A DNA stretch of 64,000 nucleotides from contig CALGIJ010000034.1 of the NCBI GenBank assembly GCA_937915545.1, positions 34,160 to 98,159 on the forward strand, given 5' to 3'. A program made the position numbers and the translations under genes. The notes below the pieces were generated by a model. That model was given only the letters and a program-made list of their open reading frames with translations. It made no database searches and was not told the origin of the DNA. Shown here piece by piece: positions 52,300 to 61,237 of this stretch (its first letter is position 1; each line of letters opens with the position of its first letter). This stretch comes from an uncultured Desulfobacterales bacterium. Lineage in GTDB: Bacteria > Desulfobacterota > Desulfobulbia > Desulfobulbales > Desulfocapsaceae.

Positions 52300-53172
52300 A
52301 TGAATTTCCGCCACGTTACCGCGTCCTGTCTGGCCGCCGCTCTTCTCCTCTCTTCCCCCAGGGTCATGGCCATGGCAGACACGGGCATCGACAAGAGGGT
52401 CGAATGGAAAGTGCAGCAATCCTGGCCGCTGGCCAGCAAGCCGCTCTCGATGGTTCATTCGCTTGACGGCAAATACGTCTATGTGCTGACCGACAAGCAG
52501 CAGGTTCAGGTCTTCACCACCCAGGGGCAGCTGATGGGCAGCATCCCGGTGGAGAAAGGCGTATCGCAGATCGATATCGCCCCGCAGGGGGAACTCCTCT
52601 ATCTGGTTGACGGCGAGACGCAGAACTTCACCGCCGTGTCGGTGTCTTTCGTTGCCGATGTCGACGTCTCCGGCTCTCCTTTCAAAGGCCCCGTCGATGC
52701 CCCGGTGACCATGACCCTGTTCACCGATTTCGAATGCCCCTACTGCCGGCAGATCCTCCCCCTGCTGGAAGAAGTTCTCGCCAAGAACCCCAAGACGGTG
52801 AAACTGGCCTTCAAGAACATGCCCCTGAAATTCCACAAGATGGCCGAGCCGGCCGCCAAGGCCGCCCTTGCCGCACACGAACAGGGCAAATTCTGGCCCT
52901 TTCACGACCGGCTGTTCGCCGAATCGCGGCTGAGCGAGGACCTCATCAAGAAAATCGCCACCGACCTCGGCCTCGACATGGCGCGTTTCGAGCGCGACAT
53001 GGCCTCCCCCTCCCTGCAGGCCAAACTGCAGAAAGACCTCATCGATGCCCAGGGCGCCGGGGTGACCGGAACGCCGACGGTGTTCATCAATGGCCGCGCG
53101 CCGAAGCAGCGCACCGTGGAGGGTTTTCAGAGTATCATCGACGAAGAACTGCAGAAACAGGGGAAGAAATAG
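52300..53172 (+). CDS. Exported DsbA-family thiol oxidoreductase with an N-terminal beta-propeller-like segment
   Basis: 290 residues. A signal peptide (about 1-24), then a segment of about 90 residues resembling two or three propeller strands (VHSLDGKYVYVLTDKQQVQV, SQIDIAPQGELLYLVDG), then a DsbA-type thioredoxin domain from about residue 125. The active site is C146-PYC149 (FTDFECPYCRQ) and the cis-Pro loop VTGTPTVFINGR is intact. Likely a periplasmic disulfide catalyst. The N-terminal segment is not part of standard DsbA. It lies 6 nt before phoH. Confidence 0.85.
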   Translation: MNFRHVTASCLAAALLLSSPRVMAMADTGIDKRVEWKVQQSWPLASKPLSMVHSLDGKYVYVLTDKQQVQVFTTQGQLMGSIPVEKGVSQIDIAPQGELLYLVDGETQNFTAVSVSFVADVDVSGSPFKGPVDAPVTMTLFTDFECPYCRQILPLLEEVLAKNPKTVKLAFKNMPLKFHKMAEPAAKAALAAHEQGKFWPFHDRLFAESRLSEDLIKKIATDLGLDMARFERDMASPSLQAKLQKDLIDAQGAGVTGTPTVFINGRAPKQRTVEGFQSIIDEELQKQGKK

Positions 53173-53178
53173 CCGTCC

Positions 53179-54135
53179 ATGGAGGCCCTGCACACCGAGC
53201 GCGAGCTCACCTTTATCGATAACACAAGAGCGGCCGCCCTCTACGGGCCGCTCAACAAAAACCTTCAGGCGGTTGAGAAGTGCTCAGGGGTGACCATCCA
53301 TGCCCGGGGCACCAGCCTGCATCTGGTCGGCGCCAGCCACGAGGTGGATCTGGTCGCAGACCTGCTCAACCAGCTATATGAACTGGCCGGCCGCGGCTAC
53401 CCTCTCTACGGTTCGGACTTCGCCTTCGGCCTGAAAATCCTCGAATCGACCCCGAAGGCCCGGCTCGACAAAATCTTCCTCGACAAGGTCTACGTCACCA
53501 CGCAGAACCGCGTCGTGTCGCCGAAGACGAAGAACCAGAAGCTCTATATCGACGCCATCCGCGACAACGACATCGTCTTCGGCATCGGCCCGGCGGGAAC
53601 CGGCAAGACCTACCTGGCCGTGGCTATGGCGGTCTCGGCCCTGACCACCGGGCAGGTCAAGTCGATCATCCTCACCCGGCCGGCAGTGGAGGCGGGTGAG
53701 AAGCTCGGGTTTCTCCCCGGAGATGTTGCGCAGAAGGTCAACCCCTACCTGCGGCCGCTGCACGACGCCCTCAACGACATGCTCGGTCCCGAAAAAGCCG
53801 GCACACTCATCGAAGAGGAGGTCATCGAGATCGCCCCCCTGGCTTTCATGCGCGGGCGTACCCTGAGCAGTGCCTTCATCATCCTCGACGAGGCCCAGAA
53901 CACCACCCGCGAGCAGATGAAAATGTTCCTCACCCGCATCGGTTTCGACTCGCGCGCGGTGATCACCGGTGACTCGACCCAGGTGGACTTGCCCGACAAA
54001 AGCCACTCCGGACTTCTTCACGCCAAAAAGCTGCTCGGCAACATCGATGGCATTCGCTTCTGCTCCTTCTCCAAGGAGGACGTCGTCCGCCACCCCCTGG
54101 TACAGAAAATCATCAACGCCTACGAGAAGCAATAA
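53179..54135 (+). CDS. phoH: PhoH-family ATPase (YbeZ type)
   Basis: 318 residues. An N-terminal KH-like region (GVTIHARGTSLHLVG) precedes the PhoH ATPase domain with Walker A GPAGTGKTYLAVAMA, TRPAVEAGEKLGFLPGD and FIILDEAQNTTREQMKMF. YbeZ proteins work with YbeY in ribosome maturation, and the ybeY domain begins 3 nt downstream. The membrane HD-domain gene often found between phoH and ybeY in related bacteria is missing here. Confidence 0.95.
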   Translation: MEALHTERELTFIDNTRAAALYGPLNKNLQAVEKCSGVTIHARGTSLHLVGASHEVDLVADLLNQLYELAGRGYPLYGSDFAFGLKILESTPKARLDKIFLDKVYVTTQNRVVSPKTKNQKLYIDAIRDNDIVFGIGPAGTGKTYLAVAMAVSALTTGQVKSIILTRPAVEAGEKLGFLPGDVAQKVNPYLRPLHDALNDMLGPEKAGTLIEEEVIEIAPLAFMRGRTLSSAFIILDEAQNTTREQMKMFLTRIGFDSRAVITGDSTQVDLPDKSHSGLLHAKKLLGNIDGIRFCSFSKEDVVRHPLVQKIINAYEKQ

Positions 54136-54138
54136 GCC

Positions 54139-55338
54139 ATGCCGGCCCGACTCGCCTGTCACTGCAGCCGTCACCAACTGCCCTTCAGCACCCGTCGGCT
54201 GCTCGCCATCTGCAGCCTGCTCCTACAGCGCTGCGGCGTTGCCGACCACACCTTCGACCTGCTCCTTACCAACGACCGGGAGATCGCCGAACTCAACGCC
54301 CGCTACCGCAACAAAGCGCAGCCCACCAACGTGCTCTCCTTCCCCCTGGCCGATGCAGAAGGCGACGAGATGCTCGCCGCCCTGCCGGTCAAGGAACTAG
54401 GCGACATCGTCATCTCCGTCGAGACGGCGCGCCGCGAGGCGCTGCTCTATGGCCAGCCGCTGCGCCAGCGCTTCACCTGGCTGGTCGTCCACGGGTTGCT
54501 GCACCTGCTCGGCTACGACCACGAGCGCTCTGCCGAAGAGGAAGCGCGCATGGAAGCGCGCGAGCGCGAACTGCTCAGCACTCTCAACCACCAAAGGAAC
54601 ACCGCGATGACCAAACTCGCCATCAATGTCGACCATGTCGCCACCATTCGTCAGGCCCGGGGCATTGCCGAGCCCGATCCCGTCGCCGCCGCGGCCATTT
54701 GTGAAATGGCCGGAGCTGCTGGGATCGTCGTCCATCTCCGCGAAGACCGTCGCCATATCCAGGACCGCGATGTCCGCCTGCTGCGCCAGACGGTCAAGAC
54801 CAAACTCAATCTGGAGATGGGCGCCAACAAGGAAATCATCGATATCGCCCTGGAGATCAGGCCCGACCTCATCACCCTGGTCCCGGAAAAGCGCGAGGAG
54901 CTGACCACCGAGGGCGGGCTCGACGTGGTTTCCCAGGAGAAGAAAATCGCCAAGGTCATCGAGAAGATGGCCAAAAGATCCATCCCAGTATCGCTCTTCC
55001 TCGACCCCGACCCACGCCAGTTGGCGGTGGCGCGAAAAATCGGCGCCACCTTCGTCGAGTTGCATACCGGGCGCTACTGTGACGCCATCGGCGAGGAGAA
55101 GCAGCAGGCCGAGTTCGCCCTCATCGCCGCCGCCGCCGACGAAGCCGATGGCCTCGGCCTGCGGGTCTGCGCTGGTCATGGCCTTGGCTATCACAATACC
55201 GCGGAGATCGCCACCATCGAGGCCATCGAGGAGCTGTCCATCGGCCACGCCATCATCTCCCGCGCCGTCTTCAGCGGCCTGGAAAAGGCCGTTTGCGACA
55301 TGCTGGCCATCATCCGCCACGCGAATTTGTCGTTCTGA
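54139..55338 (+). CDS. ybeY-pdxJ: Fusion of endoribonuclease YbeY with pyridoxine 5'-phosphate synthase PdxJ
   Basis: One frame of 399 residues with no stop between two complete proteins. Residues 1-155 are YbeY, with the metal site H118-GLL-H122-LLGYD-H128 (HGLLHLLGYDHE). Residues 157-399 (243, the normal PdxJ length) are PdxJ: NVDHVATIRQARG, HLREDRRHIQDRD, NLEMGAN, SLFLDPDP, ELHTGRY, GHGLGYHN. YbeY trims 16S rRNA; PdxJ makes the vitamin B6 ring. An internal ATG at 54,607 has AAAGGA 8 nt before it, so free PdxJ could also be made. Both halves look intact. Confidence 0.9.
   Translation: MPARLACHCSRHQLPFSTRRLLAICSLLLQRCGVADHTFDLLLTNDREIAELNARYRNKAQPTNVLSFPLADAEGDEMLAALPVKELGDIVISVETARREALLYGQPLRQRFTWLVVHGLLHLLGYDHERSAEEEARMEARERELLSTLNHQRNTAMTKLAINVDHVATIRQARGIAEPDPVAAAAICEMAGAAGIVVHLREDRRHIQDRDVRLLRQTVKTKLNLEMGANKEIIDIALEIRPDLITLVPEKREELTTEGGLDVVSQEKKIAKVIEKMAKRSIPVSLFLDPDPRQLAVARKIGATFVELHTGRYCDAIGEEKQQAEFALIAAAADEADGLGLRVCAGHGLGYHNTAEIATIEAIEELSIGHAIISRAVFSGLEKAVCDMLAIIRHANLSF
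54593..54609 (+). promoter_or_regulatory. Internal ribosome site and in-frame ATG for PdxJ
   Basis: AAAGGA (54,593-54,598), 8 nt, ATG (54,607). The ATG is at the exact start of the PdxJ homology (MTKLAINVDHV) and in frame with ybeY, codon 157. Confidence 0.6.
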
Positions 55339-55378
55339 CCTCTTCGGCCTTCACCGCAGCGACGTCGCCACAGAAAAC

Positions 55379-55421
55379 AAAAAAGCCCTGAGCCACCATC
55401 AAGGCAGCTCAGGGCTTTTTT
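55379..55421. terminator. Bidirectional rho-independent terminator
   Basis: Perfect 15-nt arms AAAAAAGCCCTGAGC / GCTCAGGGCTTTTTT with a 13-nt loop. It can end the ybeY-pdxJ operon (+) and the Lys-rich/csp unit (-), which converge here. Confidence 0.92.
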
Positions 55422-55449
55422 ATCTGGAAAGGGGCCGTCGCCCCTTCGC

Positions 55450-55587
55450 TCACTCTTCGTCTCGGACTTCTACTGCAGTGCCGTCTTTTTCGCGAAGGAC
55501 TTTACGTTCCTTCTTCAGCTCTTTCTTCTTCTTGCGCTCCAACTCCTTGAGACGCTTCTCATGCTTATAGGGGGAAGGTTTACTCAC
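55450..55587 (-). CDS. Small lysine-rich protein
   Basis: 45 residues, GTG start with GGAGG 5 nt before it. It reads SKPSPYKHEKRLKELERKK and continues with more Lys/Glu to a short acidic end (VEVRDEE). Nearly half Lys/Glu/Arg, a single charged helix, no hydrophobic core. It lies downstream of the cold-shock gene on the same strand, 92 nt away. Similar short basic proteins occur near csp genes in related bacteria; function unknown. Confidence 0.7.
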   Translation of the reverse strand: MSKPSPYKHEKRLKELERKKKKELKKERKVLREKDGTAVEVRDEE

Positions 55588-55679
55588 AACATCCTCCAGA
55601 CAAAGTCTCATCCCAAGAATATGGCCGGCAACTGAAAAACGCTCGCCACGGCCGGCTGTCCATCCGCAACGCGATGTTC

Positions 55680-55880
55680 TTAGAGCTTGACCACGTTGGC
55701 CGCGGCCGGGCCTTTAGCGCCGGCGACCACGTCAAAAGTGACGCGATCTCCCTCTTGCAGGGACTTGAACCCGGTGGCATTGATCGCCGAATGATGGACA
55801 AAGACATCCTTGCCACCATTTTGCTCGATAAATCCGAATCCTTTGGAATCATTAAACCATTTCACAGTACCTTCAGCCAT
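55680..55880 (-). CDS. Cold-shock-domain protein (CspA family)
   Basis: 66 residues from ATG 55,880 (GAAGGAAG before it at good spacing; an ATG two codons upstream is too close to the site). RNP motifs KGFGFIEQ and VFVHHSAI are present in a single OB fold (AEGTVKWFNDSKGFGFI). Binds single-stranded nucleic acid and melts RNA structure. Confidence 0.96.
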   Translation of the reverse strand: MAEGTVKWFNDSKGFGFIEQNGGKDVFVHHSAINATGFKSLQEGDRVTFDVVAGAKGPAAANVVKL

Positions 55881-55901
55881 TTTCATCTTCCTTCTGCTTT
55901 T

Positions 55902-55916
55902 GTACACGTAGTGTAC
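55902..55916 (-). promoter_or_regulatory. Inverted repeat in the csp leader
   Basis: GTACAC-GTA-GTGTAC, a perfect 6-bp inverted repeat with 3-nt centre, 22 nt before the csp start. It could form a small leader hairpin or an operator; I cannot tell which. Confidence 0.4.
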
Positions 55917-56024
55917 GATTAAATATTGACGGCACCAGGAGCGCCGTCCCAGAACCGGGCAAACATTGCCTGCGGTGAGTGGGCGTGGTGGGGGAATCGA
56001 CAGGGCAAGGCTGGACCTGAACGC

Positions 56025-56291
56025 TCAACGACGACCGCGGCCTTTCTTGACCGGCGGCTTGGCCTCGTTACAGACCAGGGTGCGATGATTGTAGTCTTTG
56101 CCGTTGAGGGCTTCCATGACCTTGTGGCCTTCCGACCGGCTCGACATCTCGACGAAACCGAAACCCTTCGGCTTGCCGGAAAACTCGTCGCAGATGAGCT
56201 TGCAGGAAACCACCGACCCGAATTGCCCACACAAGCCGGAAAGTTCCAGCTCGGTGATGGTATAGGGAAGACTACCGACGAAAAGTTTCAT
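56025..56291 (-). CDS. RNA-recognition-motif (RRM) protein
   Basis: 88 residues from ATG 56,291 with AGGAGGG before it. A single RRM: RNP2 LFVGSLPYT at the start and RNP1 KGFGFVEM near residue 45, followed by a short basic tail (KPPVKKGRGRR). Small bacterial RRM proteins of this type bind RNA and are often cold-induced. The cold-shock gene lies 144 nt downstream on the same strand. Confidence 0.93.
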   Translation of the reverse strand: MKLFVGSLPYTITELELSGLCGQFGSVVSCKLICDEFSGKPKGFGFVEMSSRSEGHKVMEALNGKDYNHRTLVCNEAKPPVKKGRGRR

Positions 56292-56784
56292 GCTTGTCCC
56301 TCCTTGAGGGATGTCATCAGCAAGAACTTTTCGGGATGGTGGGATACAAGGCGATATGCGGAGATATCCAAAAAAGAGCATGCCATTTAATTGAGGTCAT
56401 CTGGTTATACTTGCTTTCCACTTTCCACACAACTTCTTTTCTTGCCATCGCGAAAATGGACGCCAAGATTGCCGCTGCGACTGCCATGCGGCGCTGATAG
56501 CTCTTTGCCGGGCTTTCGTCGGGCTTTCCCACACCGTGCCGCCCTGATTGCCACGGACACAACCATCTCCTGCTGGCATGGCACTCAGGAATGTGCTACA
56601 AGGGTGGGCATTGGGACCGCGATACGAATCTTCTGGAATTGTCGGCTGATGAACTCTGCGTTCACGCCGGGCAGGTTTTTGTCCGGACAGCGGCATGAAT
56701 GTCGAAAAATGGAGAGTACTTTCTTGCGGCTGGAGCAACGATCGGAGTTCATCTGAGGATCAGCCCGCCGTCAGCGGAGGCACA
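56292..56784. other. 493-nt divergent intergenic region
   Basis: Between the RRM gene (-) and the TRIC-type gene (+). Short frames here have no protein-like character. It presumably carries both promoters, but I see no clear consensus pair. Confidence 0.4.
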
Positions 56785-57390
56785 GTGCTGCTATACGTTC
56801 TCGATCTGGCCGGCGTAGTGGTCTTTGCGGTAAGTGGCGTGCTGGCGGCACGCGACCGCGACCTCGACATTCTCGGCGTCATCGTCGTGGCGGCGATCAC
56901 CGCTATCGGCGGCGGCACGCTGCGCGACCTCCTCCTCGATCGACACCCGATCTTTTGGGTCACCGACAGCCGGTACTTGCTGGTCATCGTCGCCGCCGCG
57001 CTGGCAACGGTTGCCTATGTGAAAATCTGGCCCCCACCCGGCGTTTCGTTGCTCGTTGCCGACGCCCTCGGCCTGGCGCTTTTTGCCATCTGCGGCGCCC
57101 AATATGCCGAGGACGCGCATTGCCCGCCCCTCATCGTCATTCTCATGGGCACCATGACCGGCGTCACTGGAGGCATCATCAGAGATGTCATCACCGCCAA
57201 GGTGCCTTTGATCCTGCGGCGAGAGATTTATGCCACCGCCGCCATCGTCGGCGTCGCCGCCTACCTGGCCATGCAGACGCTGGGCGTCCCTCGAGAAGGA
57301 GCCTTCTGGGGCGGCATGGCCGTGGTGGTCATTCTGCGCCTGATCGCCATCCGCTGCAACTTGCATCTGCCGATCTTTCAAAACAGCTAG
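56785..57390 (+). CDS. TRIC-type cation channel family membrane protein (UPF0126, YicG-like)
   Basis: 201 residues from GTG 56,785, chosen because GGAGG lies 4 nt before it and the next residues (LLYVLDLAGVVVFAVSGVLA) are the family's start; an in-frame ATG at 56,695 would add 30 non-conserved residues. Seven membrane helices in two repeats, each with the glycine motif (AIGGGTLRDLLLDRHPIFW; VTGGIIRDVITAKVPLIL). These prokaryotic TRIC proteins are thought to conduct cations or to be transporters for glycine-like solutes. Confidence 0.9.
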   Translation: MLLYVLDLAGVVVFAVSGVLAARDRDLDILGVIVVAAITAIGGGTLRDLLLDRHPIFWVTDSRYLLVIVAAALATVAYVKIWPPPGVSLLVADALGLALFAICGAQYAEDAHCPPLIVILMGTMTGVTGGIIRDVITAKVPLILRREIYATAAIVGVAAYLAMQTLGVPREGAFWGGMAVVVILRLIAIRCNLHLPIFQNS

Positions 57391-57934
57391 ACGCCACCTT
57401 CGCCTGGACAGGGATCGTCGCCAGGCCAGGAAGGAACTCCGCACTCCCCAAGCAGACACCCGCCCCGCCACGGAATACGGGAAAAGTTTGCGCGATGCCA
57501 CCTTGGCTGATTCCTGGCTGCGAAAATGGAGTGAAGTATCACGGCATTCCAGCATAACATTGCAGAGTTGTGCAACTTGATTTTTTGCTTGCCCCATGGT
57601 AGGCAAGAACGGTTTCTTCATGTACGAGGCGGAGCGGGCAACGATCGACTGAACCTGCCAAGTGGCTGCATTACTTCCCCTTCTGGAGCGAGCCACCTCT
57701 CGGCATTGGACTGCTGCTTTCGGCTAGATTCAACAGCCCTCTCAGAAACCAAGTCACAAGCCGCAAGGAAAACCGTTGTTGATCGCATGCAGCACGTTCT
57801 GAGTTGGGTTGCCGGCTAAGAAGCTGCTTTCTCACCTGGCTGCCTGCGCGTCGATCCTGTACGCAACGTCGATTTCTGCCGCAGGCACGTCGCGGCATGC
57901 AAACTCTTCCCCCTGCCCAAAAGGCTATCCTGCC
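57391..57934. other. 544-nt region without a recognisable gene
   Basis: Lower in GC than the flagellar and liv regions. Several short frames but none protein-like or with a good ribosome site. It may contain gene remains; I recognise nothing specific. Confidence 0.4.
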
Positions 57935-58540
57935 ATGATTAAACAGTACTTGCCCCATCTTCTCGCCGCCATATATGTCGTGTTTTTCATAGCGCTTGGA
58001 ATCTCTCCGGTATCACGAGAGGTTTGGGTGGCAGAAATTACCCCTGTTGTCATAATTTTCACTCTTTTGGTCGTCACCTTTACGACGTTCAGATTCAGCA
58101 ATACGGCCTACGCGTTGCTCTCAATCTGGATTTTCTGGCATACGGTCGGCGGTCACTATACCTTTGCCAATGTTCCATTCGGCTGGGTGAGCGACATTCT
58201 CGGCTCGGAACGCAACCATTTCGATCGTATCGGCCATTTTGTCATTGGCTTCTACGCCTTTGCCATGGCTGAATGGCTGCTGCGAAAAAGACTCTGCGGC
58301 CTGAAGCTGGCTCTGTTTTTCAGCCTGTTCTTTATTATGAGCGTCGCTGCAGCATACGAGATCATCGAATGGTGGTACGCTGTGCTTGAAGGGGGAGAGG
58401 CCGGTGTTGAATTTCTCGGCTCACAGGGGGATATCTGGGACGCACAGAAGGATATGTTGTCTGACACCTTGGGCGCAATCGCCTCACTGATGCTGTTCTG
58501 TGTCATCAGACCAGACAAAAAGAAGAGCTCTCTGCGATGA
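57935..58540 (+). CDS. DUF2238/YjdF-like membrane protein
   Basis: 201 residues from ATG 57,935, with AAGG before it; the frame is open 42 codons earlier. Six or so membrane helices and the family pattern HTVGGHYTFANVPFGW, NHFDRIGHFVIGFYAFAM, YEIIEWWYAV, GSQGDIWDAQKDMLSDTLGA. The conserved His, Asp and Glu inside the membrane suggest a metal or ion site, but the function is unknown. Confidence 0.85.
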   Translation: MIKQYLPHLLAAIYVVFFIALGISPVSREVWVAEITPVVIIFTLLVVTFTTFRFSNTAYALLSIWIFWHTVGGHYTFANVPFGWVSDILGSERNHFDRIGHFVIGFYAFAMAEWLLRKRLCGLKLALFFSLFFIMSVAAAYEIIEWWYAVLEGGEAGVEFLGSQGDIWDAQKDMLSDTLGAIASLMLFCVIRPDKKKSSLR

Positions 58541-58685
58541 ATGGCCAGGGACTATAAAATGCATTTCCCAAACTGCCTGCGCTGTATTAAGGTCCGCTGC
58601 ATAGAGCTGGCGAACTCGCCGTCTTCACTCAGCCACTCATCGCCGACAGTTTCCACTTCCTGGTCTCTCAAAAGAGGAGGGCTGC

Positions 58686-60614
58686 ATGGCAGATTGCACC
58701 GACGACGGTCACACCGCAGGACTCCCAGAAGACAAATTGGCGCAGTTTTTCCTGGATAACGCCGCCATCTGCTTTTTCAGCTTGAATGAAGCGGGCAAGA
58801 TCCTCTATGGCAATCGTATGGCCTGCCAATCCTTGGGATATACGCTTGAAGAGCTTGCCTCCCTGTCCGTCTTCGACATCGATCCCTGCGTTTCGCGGGA
58901 ATCCTGGCCAGCCGTCTGGGCACGGCTCTGCGTCGAGAAATCAGCCTCTTTCGAAGGGCAGCACCGTCGCAAGGACGGCTCGGTTTTCCCCATAGAAGTC
59001 GTCGTAACCCTCATCGACTTCGCGGGACAGCGCTATTCAATGGCGCTGACCAAGGATATCACGAGGAGAAAGAGCCTCCACGAGTCCCTGCACTTCACCC
59101 AGTTCGTTTTCGACAAGGCTCCACTCGGCATCTTTCTTCTCAAGGATGGCGGTGGCATTACCAATACCAACGAGCACTGCAGCAAGTACCTTGGCTATAG
59201 CAAGGAAGAATTGTGCCGCATGAATGTCCTGGATATCGACTGTGGTTTTGCCCCGCAAGACATTGAGGCAATCTGGAGACGACAGCAGCGCCTGGGAGAT
59301 ATCGACACCTTCGAAACCGTACACCGCGGCAAGGATGGCAGCCAGATTCCCGTCGAGATCAACGGGATCATGCTCGAATTCCACGGCATTCCCTACAGTG
59401 TCTCCTTCGTCAAGGATATCTCCGAGCGCAAGGCCGCCGAAGCGCAACGCCGCCATATCGAGGCACAGATGCGGGAAACCCAGAAACTGGAGTCCCTGGG
59501 TACCTTGGCGGGTGGCATTGCCCACGATTTCAACAATATTCTCAGCGCCATCCTCGGATATGCGGAGCTGGCGAAAATAGTCGCCCCTGCCGGCTCCGAT
59601 GTCCACAAATATGTCACCGAAATCGCCAGCGCCGGCCGACGTGCCAGGGAGCTGGTGCAGCAGATTCTTCTCTTCAGCCGTCAGGGTCGCACTGAAAAGG
59701 GCCCCGTCGATCTGCGCCGTGTGGTCAACGAGGCCTTGAAAATGATGAAGGCCACCTTGCCGGCCAACATCGAGATCATTGTCACCAGCCCCTCCGAACT
59801 TCCCCCTGTGTTCGCCAATGAGATCCACCTGCACCAGATAGTCGTCAACCTTTGCACCAACGCCTATCACGCCATGAAACCCGATGGGGGAAGGTTGACA
59901 GTGAGCCTGGCCAGCACAATCATCGAAGAACCCGACGCCCCGAGTTTTCCCGGGATACAGCCCGGGGAGTATCTCAGGCTCGCCGTCACCGACACCGGTT
60001 GTGGTATCATGCCGGAAACACTTTCCCGCGTCTTCGACCCCTATTTCACCACCAAGCCAATCGGCGAGGGGACTGGCCTCGGGCTCTCCACCATTCACGG
60101 CATCGCCAAGGACCATGGCGGCATGGTCAAAGTCTATAGCGAGGTCGGGATTGGTTCGACCTTTCAGGTCTTTCTGCCAGTTGCCGCATCCGAAGTCATG
60201 TCCCACATCGAGCTGGCCACTGGCTTGCCCGGAGGCAGCGAATCCATCCTCTTGGTCGACGACGAAAAAGCCCTTCTTGACATCGGCAGGGATTTCCTGG
60301 AGCGGCTCGGCTATCGGGTGGAAACCAGGGCAAGCACCATTGATGCCATCGAAGCGTTCGCCGTCAACCCAGGCAAATATGATCTGGTCATCAGTGACAT
60401 GAACCTGCCGAAGATGACAGGTGATGAAATGATCCGCCAGATGAGAATTATCCGGCCTGACCTCCCCGTTATTCTCTGCAGCGGCTTCAGCGAACGCATC
60501 CACGTTCATGCCGAATTACTCGGCGTGAAAAAAGTTCTCATGAAACCGGTTATCTTCAGGGAATTGGCCCAAGCCGTGAGAGAGGTACTCGATGACTGCA
60601 GCTTGGCCCATTGA
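58686..60614 (+). CDS. Hybrid sensor histidine kinase with two PAS domains and a receiver
   Basis: 642 residues, no membrane segment, so a cytosolic sensor. PAS 1 at about 15-130 and PAS 2 at about 135-250 (each with a PAC-like GxxxPVE end), then HisKA with H280 (GGIAHDFNNILSAILGY), HATPase with VVNLCTNAYHAMKPDGG and GEGTGLGLSTIHGI, and a C-terminal receiver with acceptor D571 (VISDMNLPKM). No separate response regulator is encoded next to it. The signal is unknown; the PAS domains could bind a cofactor. Confidence 0.93.
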   Translation: MADCTDDGHTAGLPEDKLAQFFLDNAAICFFSLNEAGKILYGNRMACQSLGYTLEELASLSVFDIDPCVSRESWPAVWARLCVEKSASFEGQHRRKDGSVFPIEVVVTLIDFAGQRYSMALTKDITRRKSLHESLHFTQFVFDKAPLGIFLLKDGGGITNTNEHCSKYLGYSKEELCRMNVLDIDCGFAPQDIEAIWRRQQRLGDIDTFETVHRGKDGSQIPVEINGIMLEFHGIPYSVSFVKDISERKAAEAQRRHIEAQMRETQKLESLGTLAGGIAHDFNNILSAILGYAELAKIVAPAGSDVHKYVTEIASAGRRARELVQQILLFSRQGRTEKGPVDLRRVVNEALKMMKATLPANIEIIVTSPSELPPVFANEIHLHQIVVNLCTNAYHAMKPDGGRLTVSLASTIIEEPDAPSFPGIQPGEYLRLAVTDTGCGIMPETLSRVFDPYFTTKPIGEGTGLGLSTIHGIAKDHGGMVKVYSEVGIGSTFQVFLPVAASEVMSHIELATGLPGGSESILLVDDEKALLDIGRDFLERLGYRVETRASTIDAIEAFAVNPGKYDLVISDMNLPKMTGDEMIRQMRIIRPDLPVILCSGFSERIHVHAELLGVKKVLMKPVIFRELAQAVREVLDDCSLAH

Positions 60615-61071
60615 TCTCGCGCATGCGCCACCAGGCTCTCTCATCGTTGATTTTCTCATCGGGCTTATGTGCAGCAACTCCTCCCCACCGGCCACGTAAA
60701 ATCCCGCCTTAACCGAACGCGCTTTGCTCAGTGTGGTGAGGTTTTCGTTATCACTACCCTTCTTGCCGATCGTTTTTAAGGGAGCACAACCACTGCCAAG
60801 ATGACACAGCCGACGCTGTCTCTCTCGACCGCGGGGTGATGGCAGTCGCCAGCAAGCCGGCTAAGCAAAGAATGGTGCCAATCGTCGCTGAATGAGGTCC
60901 GCGTTCTTGAGCGGAGATCGATCGAAGCCCCGACCGAACGTTTGTAAACGCCGAGGGGAGCCACCGTATTACCGACTTGAAAAAGATCATCAAACTTGCT
61001 AAACAGCGAGTCGGTCTCCGCCGGCACTTTTTCCTCCATCTGCCGAGCCCTGCCATTGGAGCGCAGCCACG
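60615..61071. other. Intergenic region after the kinase
   Basis: About 455 nt. Several short frames on both strands with no recognisable product. It leads into a possible integrase scrap and a tRNA. Confidence 0.4.
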
Positions 61072-61194
61072 ATGGGCGGAATCAATCTGCACACGCTACA
61101 GATTGTCATGGGCCATACCACCAGCAGAACGACGGGGTGGCACATCACGCTGTCGAAGGATGCAGTGGTAGCTGAGATCAAGGGCGGATGTGCA
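61072..61194 (+). pseudogene. Possible remnant of a tyrosine recombinase C-terminus
   Basis: About 40 residues read GGINLHTLQIVMGHTTSRTT and then LSKDAVVAEIK. Integrases have G(V/I)-(D/N)-L-x-T-(L/I)-Q-x-(L/V)-(L/M)-G-H followed about ten residues later by RYAHLS-like sequence; here the equivalent is GWHITLS, so the catalytic Tyr is lost. Upstream frames do not continue the homology. Its place 44 nt before a tRNA-Leu gene fits an old integration at a tRNA. A chance likeness remains possible. Confidence 0.35.
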
Positions 61195-61237
61195 AACATA
61201 TACTGCCGCAGTGGACTGAATCGCCGGCAACCCCACC

